64,000 nucleotides of DNA, taken from assembly GCA_964387685.1 (NCBI GenBank), contig CAYLXK010000021.1, positions 42,120 to 106,119 of the forward strand, given 5' to 3'. Under the pieces are notes generated by a model. That model did no database searches. It had not been told where the DNA came from and was given only the letters and a program-made list of their open reading frames with translations. This document shows positions 1 through 7,236 of this stretch, in pieces. Source of the DNA: Bryobacter sp964387685. Lineage in GTDB: Bacteria; Acidobacteriota; Terriglobia; Bryobacterales; Bryobacteraceae. The first letter of the stretch is position 1. Each line of letters opens with the position of its first letter. A program made the position numbers and the translations under genes.

Positions 1-385
1 TCCGGACCTGTACAAAAACCTTTACCACGCGGTTCGCATTAACTACTACCCGCCCCGCGGCGACTCGAAAGAGGGCTGGGACAACATCGACATTTTCGGC
101 TGGCTGGGCTACCCGATGCAGATCAAGGTGGACTTTCTCTGCCGCGATTCGATTCTAGCCGCGCCGCTTGTTTTGGACCTGGTGCTTTTCCTTGATCTCG
201 CGCAGCGCGCGGGCATGAAGGGAATTCAGGAATGGTTGAGCTTCTACTTCAAGGCGCCGATGACGGCCCCGGGCCTCTACCCGGAGCACGACTTGTTCAT
301 TCAGTTGATGAAGCTCAAGAATACGTTGCGCTGGATGCGCGGCGAAGACCTGATCACGCACCTAGGTCTCGACTATTACGACTAA
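1..385 (+). CDS. Inositol-3-phosphate synthase, C-terminal part (5' cut by window edge)
   Basis: The frame is open from base 2 to the TAA at 383-385, giving 127 visible residues; the true start lies upstream of the window. The sequence contains the conserved blocks WDNIDIFGWLGYPMQIK and CRDSILAAPLVLDL, typical of the C-terminal half of myo-inositol-1-phosphate synthases. These NAD-dependent enzymes convert glucose 6-phosphate to inositol 3-phosphate in the cytoplasm, the first step to inositol lipids and compatible solutes. The first ATG at 116 is internal to this conserved region and is not the start. It is followed after 33 bases by an epimerase gene on the same strand. The family call is firm; the biological use of inositol here is unknown. 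Confidence 0.9.
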   Translation, partial: PDLYKNLYHAVRINYYPPRGDSKEGWDNIDIFGWLGYPMQIKVDFLCRDSILAAPLVLDLVLFLDLAQRAGMKGIQEWLSFYFKAPMTAPGLYPEHDLFIQLMKLKNTLRWMRGEDLITHLGLDYYD

Positions 386-418
386 ACAAATCCGCGTCAA
401 GACGGAGCCTATCGCACA

Positions 419-1441
419 GTGTTTGATTCTCTAGTTCGTTCCAATTCCCAGGGAATGCGTATTCTGGTGGTCGGCGGGACCCAATTTGTGGGCCGTTTGC
501 TGGTGGAGACTCTCCTCAAGCAGAAAAACGACGTTACCATCCTGCACCGCAGGGCGGCGCATCCCTTCAAGAAAAAAATCGGAAACATCGTCGCCGACCG
601 CAACGATCCCGAGCAGATGCGGCAGGTCTTGAGCCGCGAGAAGTTCGACGTCGTCTTCGATAACGTCTACGACTGGGACCGCGGCACGACCGCAGTCCAG
701 GTGGAAGGCACGTTGAAGGCGCTGAACGGCAACTTCCAGAAGTACATTTTCATGTCCAGCGTCGCCGCTTATGGAGACGGCCTGAATCATCACGAGGCGG
801 ACGCCCTGGCACCCGACGACCATCCGGATGCCTATGTGCGCAACAAGGCGATGACGGAGCGGATGCTCTTCCGCCAGTTTTACCGTTACCACGTGCCGGT
901 AATCACGCTGCGGCCACCCTTCATTTACGGGCCCGGGAATACGTACTACCGAGAGGCGTTTTTCTGGGATCGCCTGCGCGCGGGGCGGCCGCTGATTCTG
1001 CCTGGCGACGGACGCCGCCTGATGCAGTTCATCCATATCGCGGACTTGATCCTCGCCTGCCAGAAGGTACTGGACCACCCCCAGGCCGCCGGCAACGCGT
1101 TCAATGTCGCGAATTCGCGCCCCTTGACCCAGGAGGAAGTCGTGCACGCTCTCGCCGGCGCTACCGGTAAGAAGCCGACTATCATTCGGGTTCCGCGGCG
1201 TCAGATCGCCTTGGCGGGTGGCCACCCGACCGGCCCGCAACTGTACTTTGGCTACTACTTCGATGTCGCCCCGATCACAATGGTGACCAACAAGGCACAG
1301 CGCATGTTGAAGCTGAAGCCGCGCGATTTTGCGACCGGCCTAAAGGAAACTTATCGTTGGTATCTGCGCAATTCGGCCAAGAAGAAGCGCATCGACTATA
1401 CCTTTGAGGATTCTCTACTGGAAATTGCGCAGGCTGTTTAA
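419..1441 (+). CDS. NAD-dependent epimerase/dehydratase family protein
   Basis: A 340-residue extended short-chain dehydrogenase. A Rossmann nucleotide-binding motif GGTQFVG sits just after the N-terminus (MRILVVGGTQFVG) and a catalytic-type YxxxK (YVRNK) lies near residue 140. The substrate is probably a nucleotide sugar or similar, but it cannot be read from sequence. The start taken is GTG at 419, with GGAG about 11 bases upstream. ATG at 455 would start right at the Rossmann strand and is a fair alternative, although its only purine-rich stretch touches the ATG. It lies 33 bases after the inositol-3-phosphate synthase stop, so the two may be cotranscribed. Confidence 0.85.
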   Translation: MFDSLVRSNSQGMRILVVGGTQFVGRLLVETLLKQKNDVTILHRRAAHPFKKKIGNIVADRNDPEQMRQVLSREKFDVVFDNVYDWDRGTTAVQVEGTLKALNGNFQKYIFMSSVAAYGDGLNHHEADALAPDDHPDAYVRNKAMTERMLFRQFYRYHVPVITLRPPFIYGPGNTYYREAFFWDRLRAGRPLILPGDGRRLMQFIHIADLILACQKVLDHPQAAGNAFNVANSRPLTQEEVVHALAGATGKKPTIIRVPRRQIALAGGHPTGPQLYFGYYFDVAPITMVTNKAQRMLKLKPRDFATGLKETYRWYLRNSAKKKRIDYTFEDSLLEIAQAV

Positions 1442-1491
1442 GTTCTTCGCTTTTGCCGCGTTCGAAAGTAGACTGGAAGGAGCCCCTCCCC

Positions 1492-2736
1492 ATGTATTCC
1501 CGGGCCCTTCCAGTCTTTTTCGTTTTACCCGTTATTTTCTTTGCCACTTCCTGCAGCCAAGAAAAGCCGGAGCCCGAGTACCGGGTGATCGGCGAGGCTT
1601 ACGCGGGCCCTAATCGGCTGCCGCTTCGCCAGGATCTATCCTTACGTTCACCGGTAGTGAGCACCATCGCGCACGCGGAAAAGGTCGAGGTGCTAGAGCG
1701 GCGGCGGCGTTTTGTGCAAGTGCGAACAAAGGACCAGAAAATCGGCTGGGTGGATATGCGCTTGCTGATCAGCGCAAAACAGAGGCAGCAAATCGAAGAA
1801 ATGGCGGCCGCCCATAAGGCCGCGCCGTCGATGGGGCGGGCCAGCGTTTTCGACCCCTTGAATGTGCACATTGAGCCGAACCGCTTTTCGCCCACGTTCC
1901 TACAGATCGAGGAAAAGGAAAAGGTGGAGATCATTGGACACCGCGTGGTAGAGCGCAAACCGTATTCAGGGGAGACGCTGGACCTAGCCGATGCCAGCGA
2001 GCCGCAAGCAAAACTGCCCAAGAAACGGCGTCCCCGCAAAGATCCGCCGATTCCTCCGCCTCCAGCCCCAGACGCGCCGAAACCACCCGAAAACTGGCTG
2101 GAGCTTTCGCGAACCCCGGTTGTGGAGGCGCCAGCGCCAGCCGTTCCGGCACCCGGCAAAAAGGGCAGGCGAGCCCAGGCTTTGCCGTACTCCGGCCCTC
2201 CCATGGACGATATGACACTCATTCGCACCGGCGGTGGGAAAGTGGGCTGGGTGCTGTCCAACGCCTTGTTTCTGGAAGTGCCCGACGAGGTGGCGCAGTA
2301 CGCCGAAGGCAAACGTATCACGTCTTACTTCGCGGTGGGAGAAACGATGAGCGAAAGCGGGATGAAGAACCATTGGCTCTGGACCACGCAATCGCAGAAG
2401 TATGCGCCTTTTGAATTTGACGGACTGCGCGTGTTTACCTTCAACGCGCGGCGCAACCGCTACGAAACGGCGCATCGCGAACGCGACGTCAAGGGCTTCT
2501 TCCCAGTGGTCGTGGAGCGCGCCGCGGGCGGCACCCGGTTTGCAATCGTGGTGGAAGAGGCGGCGGGCGCACTATGGAAGCGCAGCTACATCTTTGACGG
2601 GACCCGTGTGCGGCTACTGGAGAAGACCCCCTACGCCCCGCCGAAAAGCACAACTTCCGTAGGCGGACGCGGCACTCCGCCGCCGCCTCCAGCCCCTTCG
2701 CTGCTGGAACGCGCCAAGGGTCTTTGGCCTTTGTAG
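1492..2736 (+). CDS. SH3-domain lipoprotein, proline-rich
   Basis: A 414-residue predicted lipoprotein. The signal peptide ends in a lipobox-like FATSC, so it is probably acylated and held in a membrane facing the periplasm. The ATG at 1492 is chosen because GGAAGGAG lies 9 bases upstream; an earlier in-frame ATG at 1453 would bury the signal peptide. Residues about 25-90 resemble a bacterial SH3 domain (LPLRQDLSLRSPVV, then a VRTKDQKIGWV-type strand). A second SH3-like segment follows, then a Pro/Lys-rich linker (about residues 160-225). The C-terminal half is of unknown fold and ends in a Pro run. Bacterial SH3 domains often bind peptidoglycan or proteins. No specific function is assigned. 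Confidence 0.75.
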   Translation: MYSRALPVFFVLPVIFFATSCSQEKPEPEYRVIGEAYAGPNRLPLRQDLSLRSPVVSTIAHAEKVEVLERRRRFVQVRTKDQKIGWVDMRLLISAKQRQQIEEMAAAHKAAPSMGRASVFDPLNVHIEPNRFSPTFLQIEEKEKVEIIGHRVVERKPYSGETLDLADASEPQAKLPKKRRPRKDPPIPPPPAPDAPKPPENWLELSRTPVVEAPAPAVPAPGKKGRRAQALPYSGPPMDDMTLIRTGGGKVGWVLSNALFLEVPDEVAQYAEGKRITSYFAVGETMSESGMKNHWLWTTQSQKYAPFEFDGLRVFTFNARRNRYETAHRERDVKGFFPVVVERAAGGTRFAIVVEEAAGALWKRSYIFDGTRVRLLEKTPYAPPKSTTSVGGRGTPPPPPAPSLLERAKGLWPL

Positions 2737-2759
2737 CCAAAGCTGGATACAATCACGGC

Positions 2760-3743
2760 ATGGACCGCCGCCGTTTTCTGCACGCATCTCTTAGCTCGAC
2801 CGGGGTAATTGGCCTCTCTTCGGCCGCCCTTGCGCAGACTCCCATGCCGATGGAAATTCTGGGCAAGAGCCAGCTAAAGGTTTCCAAGTTCTGCCTTGGC
2901 GGGTATCACATGCGCGTGGGCGGGGAGATTGCCGGAATCCGGATCATTGAGCGCGCGCTCGAGTTGGGCGTCAATTTCTTCGATAGCGCGGCAAAATATC
3001 ATGGTGGGGAAAGCGACGTTACCTATGGCAAGGTCTTTGGACCGTCGCCCAGCGTACGTCAAAAAGTAATCCTGATGTCCAAGGCGGAAATGCGCGACCG
3101 CGATGGCGCCATGCGCCAATTGGACACGACACTCTTGCGCATGAAGACGGACTACCTGGACCTATGGCAGTGCCATGAGGTGAGCACGCATGCCGAGGTG
3201 GACAAGATTTTTGGGCCGAAGGGATCGCTGGAAGCCTTCGTCCGCGCCAAGGAACAGGGCAAGGTCCGCCACATCGGCTTTACCGGCCACGCCGATCCTA
3301 CGGTGCACCTGCGGTTGCTGGAAGGATACTCGGGCTGGGAAACCGTGCAATGCCCGGTGAACCTGATCGACCCTCACTACCTGAGCTTCATCCAGAATGT
3401 GCATCCCAAGGTGCGCGAGCGCGGCCTGGGCTTAATCGGGATGAAGTCCAATGCGATGGGGGGCATCGCCAAGATGCGGATTGCGCCCATTGAAGAATGC
3501 CTGCGCTTTGCGTGGTCGCAACAGATCTCGACTCTGGTGTCGGGCGTGGAATCGATTGACCAATTGGAGCAGAACATTGGGGTGCTGAAGGCGCTCAAGA
3601 AGATGTCTGCCGTTGAGATTTCGCAGATTCTAGACCGGACAGCGAAGGGACCAACGGGCTCCCGTATTGAGACCTATAAGAAAAAGGAGACGGTGGCGGG
3701 CGCGTTTTTCCCACCACAGCATCGAGACGGCGAGCCGGCCTAG
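2760..3743 (+). CDS. Exported aldo/keto reductase family oxidoreductase
   Basis: A 327-residue aldo/keto reductase with the family tetrad visible as D75 and Y80 (FFDSAAKYH), K108 (LMSKAE) and H139 (WQCHEV). The ATG at 2760 starts a twin-arginine-like leader (MDRRRFLHAS, then a hydrophobic stretch ending at ALAQ), so export in folded form with bound NADP is likely. The in-frame ATG at 2724 overlaps the preceding gene and would bury the leader. Secreted aldo/keto reductases of this kind are common in Acidobacteria and Planctomycetes. The substrate is unknown. The stop codon lies inside a short inverted repeat shared with the convergent cyclase gene. Confidence 0.85.
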   Translation: MDRRRFLHASLSSTGVIGLSSAALAQTPMPMEILGKSQLKVSKFCLGGYHMRVGGEIAGIRIIERALELGVNFFDSAAKYHGGESDVTYGKVFGPSPSVRQKVILMSKAEMRDRDGAMRQLDTTLLRMKTDYLDLWQCHEVSTHAEVDKIFGPKGSLEAFVRAKEQGKVRHIGFTGHADPTVHLRLLEGYSGWETVQCPVNLIDPHYLSFIQNVHPKVRERGLGLIGMKSNAMGGIAKMRIAPIEECLRFAWSQQISTLVSGVESIDQLEQNIGVLKALKKMSAVEISQILDRTAKGPTGSRIETYKKKETVAGAFFPPQHRDGEPA

Positions 3744-3757
3744 ACGACACCCTAGGC
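3738..3757. terminator. Short inverted repeat holding both convergent stop codons
   Basis: GCCTAG (3738-3743) and CTAGGC (3752-3757) form a 6-bp inverted repeat with an 8-base loop. The plus-strand TAG of the aldo/keto reductase and the minus-strand TAG of the cyclase each lie in one arm. It may act as a weak bidirectional terminator, but there is no T-rich tail. Confidence 0.3.
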
Positions 3758-4417
3758 GGCGGGCACGGCCGAAGACGTTGGCAGAGCCTGCCGCAAAATG
3801 GCGCGGCAAGGTGCGCCATCGGCTCCCGCGAGGCGGATGGGCAGGCAAATCAGTTCGTAGAGGCCCGGTTCGACCCTAGTGAGATCCAAGCCCTCAATAG
3901 CCCAGATGCCCGCACCCAAGATCGTGACGTGGGTCGCGACGGTGTCGTGGCGGAAGCCGCCAATCGATAGATAGTCGACCCCAATGGTGCGCACGCCGCA
4001 CTCAACCAGATACTGCGCGCCTTGGTCGGACAGATAGACGAAGTCCTCCTGAAAAGCTTCGAGCCACCACGCACTATTGGAGTTGCGGGTCTTGCAAAGC
4101 AGGCGCTCGCCGAGCGCGGGCGAGTGGGCCTCTAGTTCCAGGCGCCCGATGGCACGCGGGTCGGCAATTTCTATTACACGGGCTGGGCCGACGGTGGCCT
4201 CAAAGGGCAGCGAATCGATAGCGGCGCCACCAGCTACGAAGTGACGCGGTGCGTCGATATGGGTTCCGGTATGAGCGCTCATCTCCAGCCGCGTAAGGTT
4301 ACAGACGTCTCCTCTGTCGAGAAACGCGACTTGCTCGATTTGGGCCGCTGGATCGCCAGGCCAGCCCACCATACCACTGTGCAGGGGCACGCTGATGTCC
4401 CAATATCGATAACTCAA
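3752..4417 (-). CDS. Cyclase family protein (kynurenine formamidase-like metal hydrolase)
   Basis: A 221-residue member of the cyclase superfamily (PF04199). It carries the diagnostic metal-binding motif HTGTHIDAPRHF near residue 55, preceded by the N-terminal DISVPL block. Family members hydrolyse N-formylkynurenine or similar amides and lactones with bound divalent metal in the cytoplasm. The start is taken as TTG at 4417: it follows GGAAGG closely and forms a TTGA overlap with the stop of the upstream small membrane protein gene, which suggests translational coupling. A longer open frame exists upstream but runs through that gene in another frame. The substrate is uncertain. Confidence 0.8.
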   Translation of the reverse strand: MSYRYWDISVPLHSGMVGWPGDPAAQIEQVAFLDRGDVCNLTRLEMSAHTGTHIDAPRHFVAGGAAIDSLPFEATVGPARVIEIADPRAIGRLELEAHSPALGERLLCKTRNSNSAWWLEAFQEDFVYLSDQGAQYLVECGVRTIGVDYLSIGGFRHDTVATHVTILGAGIWAIEGLDLTRVEPGLYELICLPIRLAGADGAPCRAILRQALPTSSAVPAA

Positions 4418-4695
4418 GCGCCGCCTTCCCCTTCCCCGCCCGGAGCGCCGGCTGGATCGATTTCGGCCGCCCGACGCCGTTTCTTGTAGAGCATGTCTCG
4501 CTCGCCGCCGATCTCTCGCATAAGCAGAAGCCAAATGGTGAGCAGAGTGAGCAAGGTGCCAACTCCCCCAACAATTAGATAGTCCACAGGGCGAAGCGGA
4601 CGGGGCATGATCTGCAGCAGGATAAACGATGCCACTGCGAAGATGATCAAGCTTAGAGCGACAAGTGCCGTTAAGCGCGAGGGACTGACGTTCAT
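4414..4695 (-). CDS. Small two-helix membrane protein, unknown function
   Basis: A 93-residue protein with two clear hydrophobic helices (about residues 9-30 and 37-58), then a basic segment (KKRRR) and a Gly/Glu-rich tail. I do not recognise a family. The gene starts 5 bases after the stop of the reductase gene upstream and overlaps the cyclase start by four bases. It is therefore probably translated as part of the CbiX-reductase-membrane protein-cyclase run. Confidence 0.65.
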   Translation of the reverse strand: MNVSPSRLTALVALSLIIFAVASFILLQIMPRPLRPVDYLIVGGVGTLLTLLTIWLLLMREIGGERDMLYKKRRRAAEIDPAGAPGGEGEGGA

Positions 4696-4700
4696 GGGGT

Positions 4701-5405
4701 TTAGTCGTACTTCTCGTAAATGATCTGCTTCTTGTCGAAACCACGGAGCTTAAGTTGGTCGCGCACGTCGTCCACCATTTCTTTCAGCCCGCAGATGTAG
4801 ATGTCCACATCGGGCTTGGGATCCAGGCGCTCCCAAAGAACACCCTGGACACGGCCAACGGCGCCCCGCCAGCTTTCGTCTGGGCGCGTGACGGTAGGCC
4901 AAAAGCGGAAATTTGGAAACTCCGAAGCAAGGGCAGCGAATTCCTGGGCAAAGAGGAGGCCTGCGGGATAGCGAGCGCCAAAGATCAGAGTGGTGGGGAG
5001 GCCCGATTCGAGCAGTCCCGCTTGGCGCAGCATGGGACGAAAAGGCACGACTCCGGTTCCGGTGGCCACCATCACCACTTCGCGTTTCGTGTCGCGATAA
5101 GTAAAAGTACCGACGGGCCCACGTAGGGTTACGCTTTGTCCGGGCTCCAAAGAAAAAAGGTAGGGAGAAAAGAGTCCGCCTTCCACACGGTTCAAACAAA
5201 TTTCAAACTCATTGCGTTGCGGAAGCGAAGCCAAGGAATAGGCGCGCGTGACCTTCTTGCCCTCGATCGATCCGACCAGGGATACCCATTGCCCGGGAAC
5301 AAAATCAAAGCGTTCCATCTCTGGGATGGCAAAGCGGAAAAGGCGAATTGCCGGGGCCACCTCTTGGCTCCCTAGCAGCACGGCTTGGCGTTCTAGGAGC
5401 CCCAA
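4701..5405 (-). CDS. Ferredoxin-NADP reductase-like FAD oxidoreductase
   Basis: A 234-residue FNR-superfamily protein. It shows the FAD-binding RAYSLAS motif (residues 54-60), a GTGVVPF nucleotide-binding loop (116-122), an ICGLKEMV block and a C-terminus ending in EKYD. Such enzymes pass electrons between NAD(P)H and ferredoxin or flavodoxin in the cytoplasm. There is no fused iron-sulfur or globin domain, so an external partner is expected. The start overlaps the end of the CbiX-like gene by 13 bases, which suggests one transcript and raises the possibility of a link to tetrapyrrole metabolism. Confidence 0.85.
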   Translation of the reverse strand: MGLLERQAVLLGSQEVAPAIRLFRFAIPEMERFDFVPGQWVSLVGSIEGKKVTRAYSLASLPQRNEFEICLNRVEGGLFSPYLFSLEPGQSVTLRGPVGTFTYRDTKREVVMVATGTGVVPFRPMLRQAGLLESGLPTTLIFGARYPAGLLFAQEFAALASEFPNFRFWPTVTRPDESWRGAVGRVQGVLWERLDPKPDVDIYICGLKEMVDDVRDQLKLRGFDKKQIIYEKYD

Positions 5406-5773
5406 GCGGCCTCTCCCCGGCGCGCCCGCTCCAACAGAATGGTTCCGAGGGCGGGGTGGCCATCCAAAGGCTCGGTGACGCGAATGTCCAAGGTTGGCCT
5501 TTGCTCCCGAATCCGCGTAATCAGCTCCGGCAGATCTCGCTTAAGATGGAGTCCAACCGTCAGAAAATAAGGCACCACAAGTATTCTCTCGGCGCCCTCC
5601 TGCACCATCTCTGCCACGGCCGTTTCAAGATTGGGTTGGCCGCCCTCAAGAAAGCAGGCCGACACCAAAGAGAAGCCGCCGCTCTTGGCCACGGTCTGGG
5701 TAACCTCGCGTACGGCTTCGTTTGCGCTTTCCACGCTGGAGCCATGGGCAAACACGGCGATTCCGGTCTTCAT
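5393..5773 (-). CDS. CbiX/sirohydrochlorin chelatase-like protein (single domain)
   Basis: A 126-residue single-domain CbiX-type protein (PF01903). The N-terminal FAHGSS motif carries the catalytic-type His, and a PYFLTVGLHLKRDLP block matches the second active-site region. Small CbiX proteins insert cobalt or iron (nickel in some lineages) into sirohydrochlorin and probably work as homodimers. The metal here cannot be told from sequence. The gene heads a run of tightly packed minus-strand genes and overlaps the reductase downstream by 13 bases. Confidence 0.8.
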   Translation of the reverse strand: MKTGIAVFAHGSSVESANEAVREVTQTVAKSGGFSLVSACFLEGGQPNLETAVAEMVQEGAERILVVPYFLTVGLHLKRDLPELITRIREQRPTLDIRVTEPLDGHPALGTILLERARRGEAAWGS

Positions 5774-5792
5774 CTTTTGATTGTCTCAAGAC

Positions 5793-6437
5793 TCAGCGCA
5801 AAAGCGTGTTTGGCGAGGAAATTTGGGGTTCGTGCTGATTCGGAGGCGCAAAGCCCAAAACCGCATCGAGAAAACTTCGGCCCCGGCGACGGCCGTTGTT
5901 CAATTGCAGAGCCATACGCTGCAAAAAGACCAAAGAGCCCAGAATATGGGAATCAAGCACGGTGGAAACGCCGCTTTCTCGCTGTACGCGCTGGCGGAAT
6001 TCGTTCGCCCGCAACTGAATCAGTTCATGCAGCGCCGCAGCCATCGGGTTACTGGGTTTGGATTCGTAAATCAGGCCGCTCTCCAGAGTCTTGTAGGTCC
6101 GGACGAGGCTATCTAGGGCTTCGCGGGCGTCGCTATCGAGGAGTCCTTCTATGCGCTGCATGCCCTCGGCGAATGCCGATGAGAGCGTTAAGACGAGCAG
6201 CTCTTGTTCTCGCAGGAAGCGTTCCGGGACCACAATTTCCGGATGGGGTAACTCGGCAGGACTGAGCTCTTTTAGCTTTTCGTTTTGACGCCCTTGGCGA
6301 AGAAAGTCGCAATCCAAAGGGCAAGCGATGGTCTCTTCGCGCTCTTGGCCGCAACATTGAGGACAGATGTCTTCTCGGAGAGCCGGGCAGTGGCGCTTCG
6401 CACGCCGGTGGTGGCATACTGCGCATTTCTCAGCCAT
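5793..6437 (-). CDS. Cys-rich N-terminal zinc-binding protein, unknown function
   Basis: A 214-residue protein. The first 45 residues hold many cysteines (C5, C8, C17, C25, C28, C29, C39 and C43, with CxxC pairs and nearby His), which looks like a treble-clef or HIT-type zinc-binding module. The rest (about residues 60-190) is predicted helical, with no motif I recognise. No signal peptide is seen, so it is probably cytoplasmic. It lies 19 bases upstream of the CbiX-like gene on the same strand. I cannot assign a function. Confidence 0.6.
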   Translation of the reverse strand: MAEKCAVCHHRRAKRHCPALREDICPQCCGQEREETIACPLDCDFLRQGRQNEKLKELSPAELPHPEIVVPERFLREQELLVLTLSSAFAEGMQRIEGLLDSDAREALDSLVRTYKTLESGLIYESKPSNPMAAALHELIQLRANEFRQRVQRESGVSTVLDSHILGSLVFLQRMALQLNNGRRRGRSFLDAVLGFAPPNQHEPQISSPNTLLR

Positions 6438-6516
6438 GACCGATTATGCTACCTCAGGGCGCACCATACTCTTGGCGCCAACTGCCCTTCGGGGCGGGCA
6501 ACCGCGGACGGCGGCA

Positions 6517-7158
6517 TTAGAAAAGAATCGAGACGCCAAACAAGCCTACGAAGTTGTTGAACCAACCGCCCAGTTTCGCTCCAGGTGCGGGAGTAATTAC
6601 CGAATCCGGGACGGGCGTGAGGTAATCGCGGAATTCAGCGCGAAACGCAATGTTCTTGGCGGGCATGAATTTGATGCCGCCGCCAAGACTAACAAGAGGG
6701 ACCCATTCCGTGGTGCGGGTGAGGAATGCAAAGCGGTTTAGGGGCTGCACCACCACTTCCTTCCCAGTGCCGGAGTAGCCGCGCATCCCGGCGCCAAAGG
6801 CGACGAAGGGCCGTACTTTGGATCCGCGAGGCGTGGCGTGCAAAAGGAAGTCATAGTGAATCGAATTGGTATGGCCGCCGAAGGTGTAGGTGGTGCCCCC
6901 CTCCTCCAGCTTCAGATCGTTCTTCTGGTACATGTAGCGGATTTCGCCGCCCAGATACTTGAACATGTCGTTGCCCACCCAAGCGCTAGCGCCCCAACCC
7001 GAATTAAAGCCGGCATTGGCTTTGAGGCTCCCGACGGAAACCTCGCGCGAGGTGTAAAAAGTTCCGGCCGCGCCCGCGCCGAGTTCCCAGCGCTGCGCCA
7101 TCAAGCCGGAGCCGCAGACAGTAAGGATCAGCGCCGCGCGTAAGAGGCAATGTTTCAT
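6517..7158 (-). CDS. Outer-membrane beta-barrel protein
   Basis: A 213-residue protein with an N-terminal signal peptide ending near GLMAQ. It then shows alternating polar/hydrophobic, Gly- and aromatic-rich strands and a C-terminal hydrophobic strand ending in Phe (VSILF), the usual signature of barrel insertion by BAM. The size suits an 8-strand OmpA/OmpX-like barrel. The role is unknown. Its neighbours on both sides are on the same strand but 78 bases or more away, so it is probably its own unit. Confidence 0.7.
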   Translation of the reverse strand: MKHCLLRAALILTVCGSGLMAQRWELGAGAAGTFYTSREVSVGSLKANAGFNSGWGASAWVGNDMFKYLGGEIRYMYQKNDLKLEEGGTTYTFGGHTNSIHYDFLLHATPRGSKVRPFVAFGAGMRGYSGTGKEVVVQPLNRFAFLTRTTEWVPLVSLGGGIKFMPAKNIAFRAEFRDYLTPVPDSVITPAPGAKLGGWFNNFVGLFGVSILF

Positions 7159-7236
7159 ATCTCGCTCCAGTTGCTACCTAGTTCAAGTCTAATCGAAAAC
7201 AAATATGGGGGAAAATGTTTTATTCGGGCCGAGCCG

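Noticed and set aside
5348..6265. 305-codon plus-strand frame opposite CbiX and the Cys-rich gene
   Set aside because: No ribosome site or family features; the minus-strand genes explain the codon pattern.
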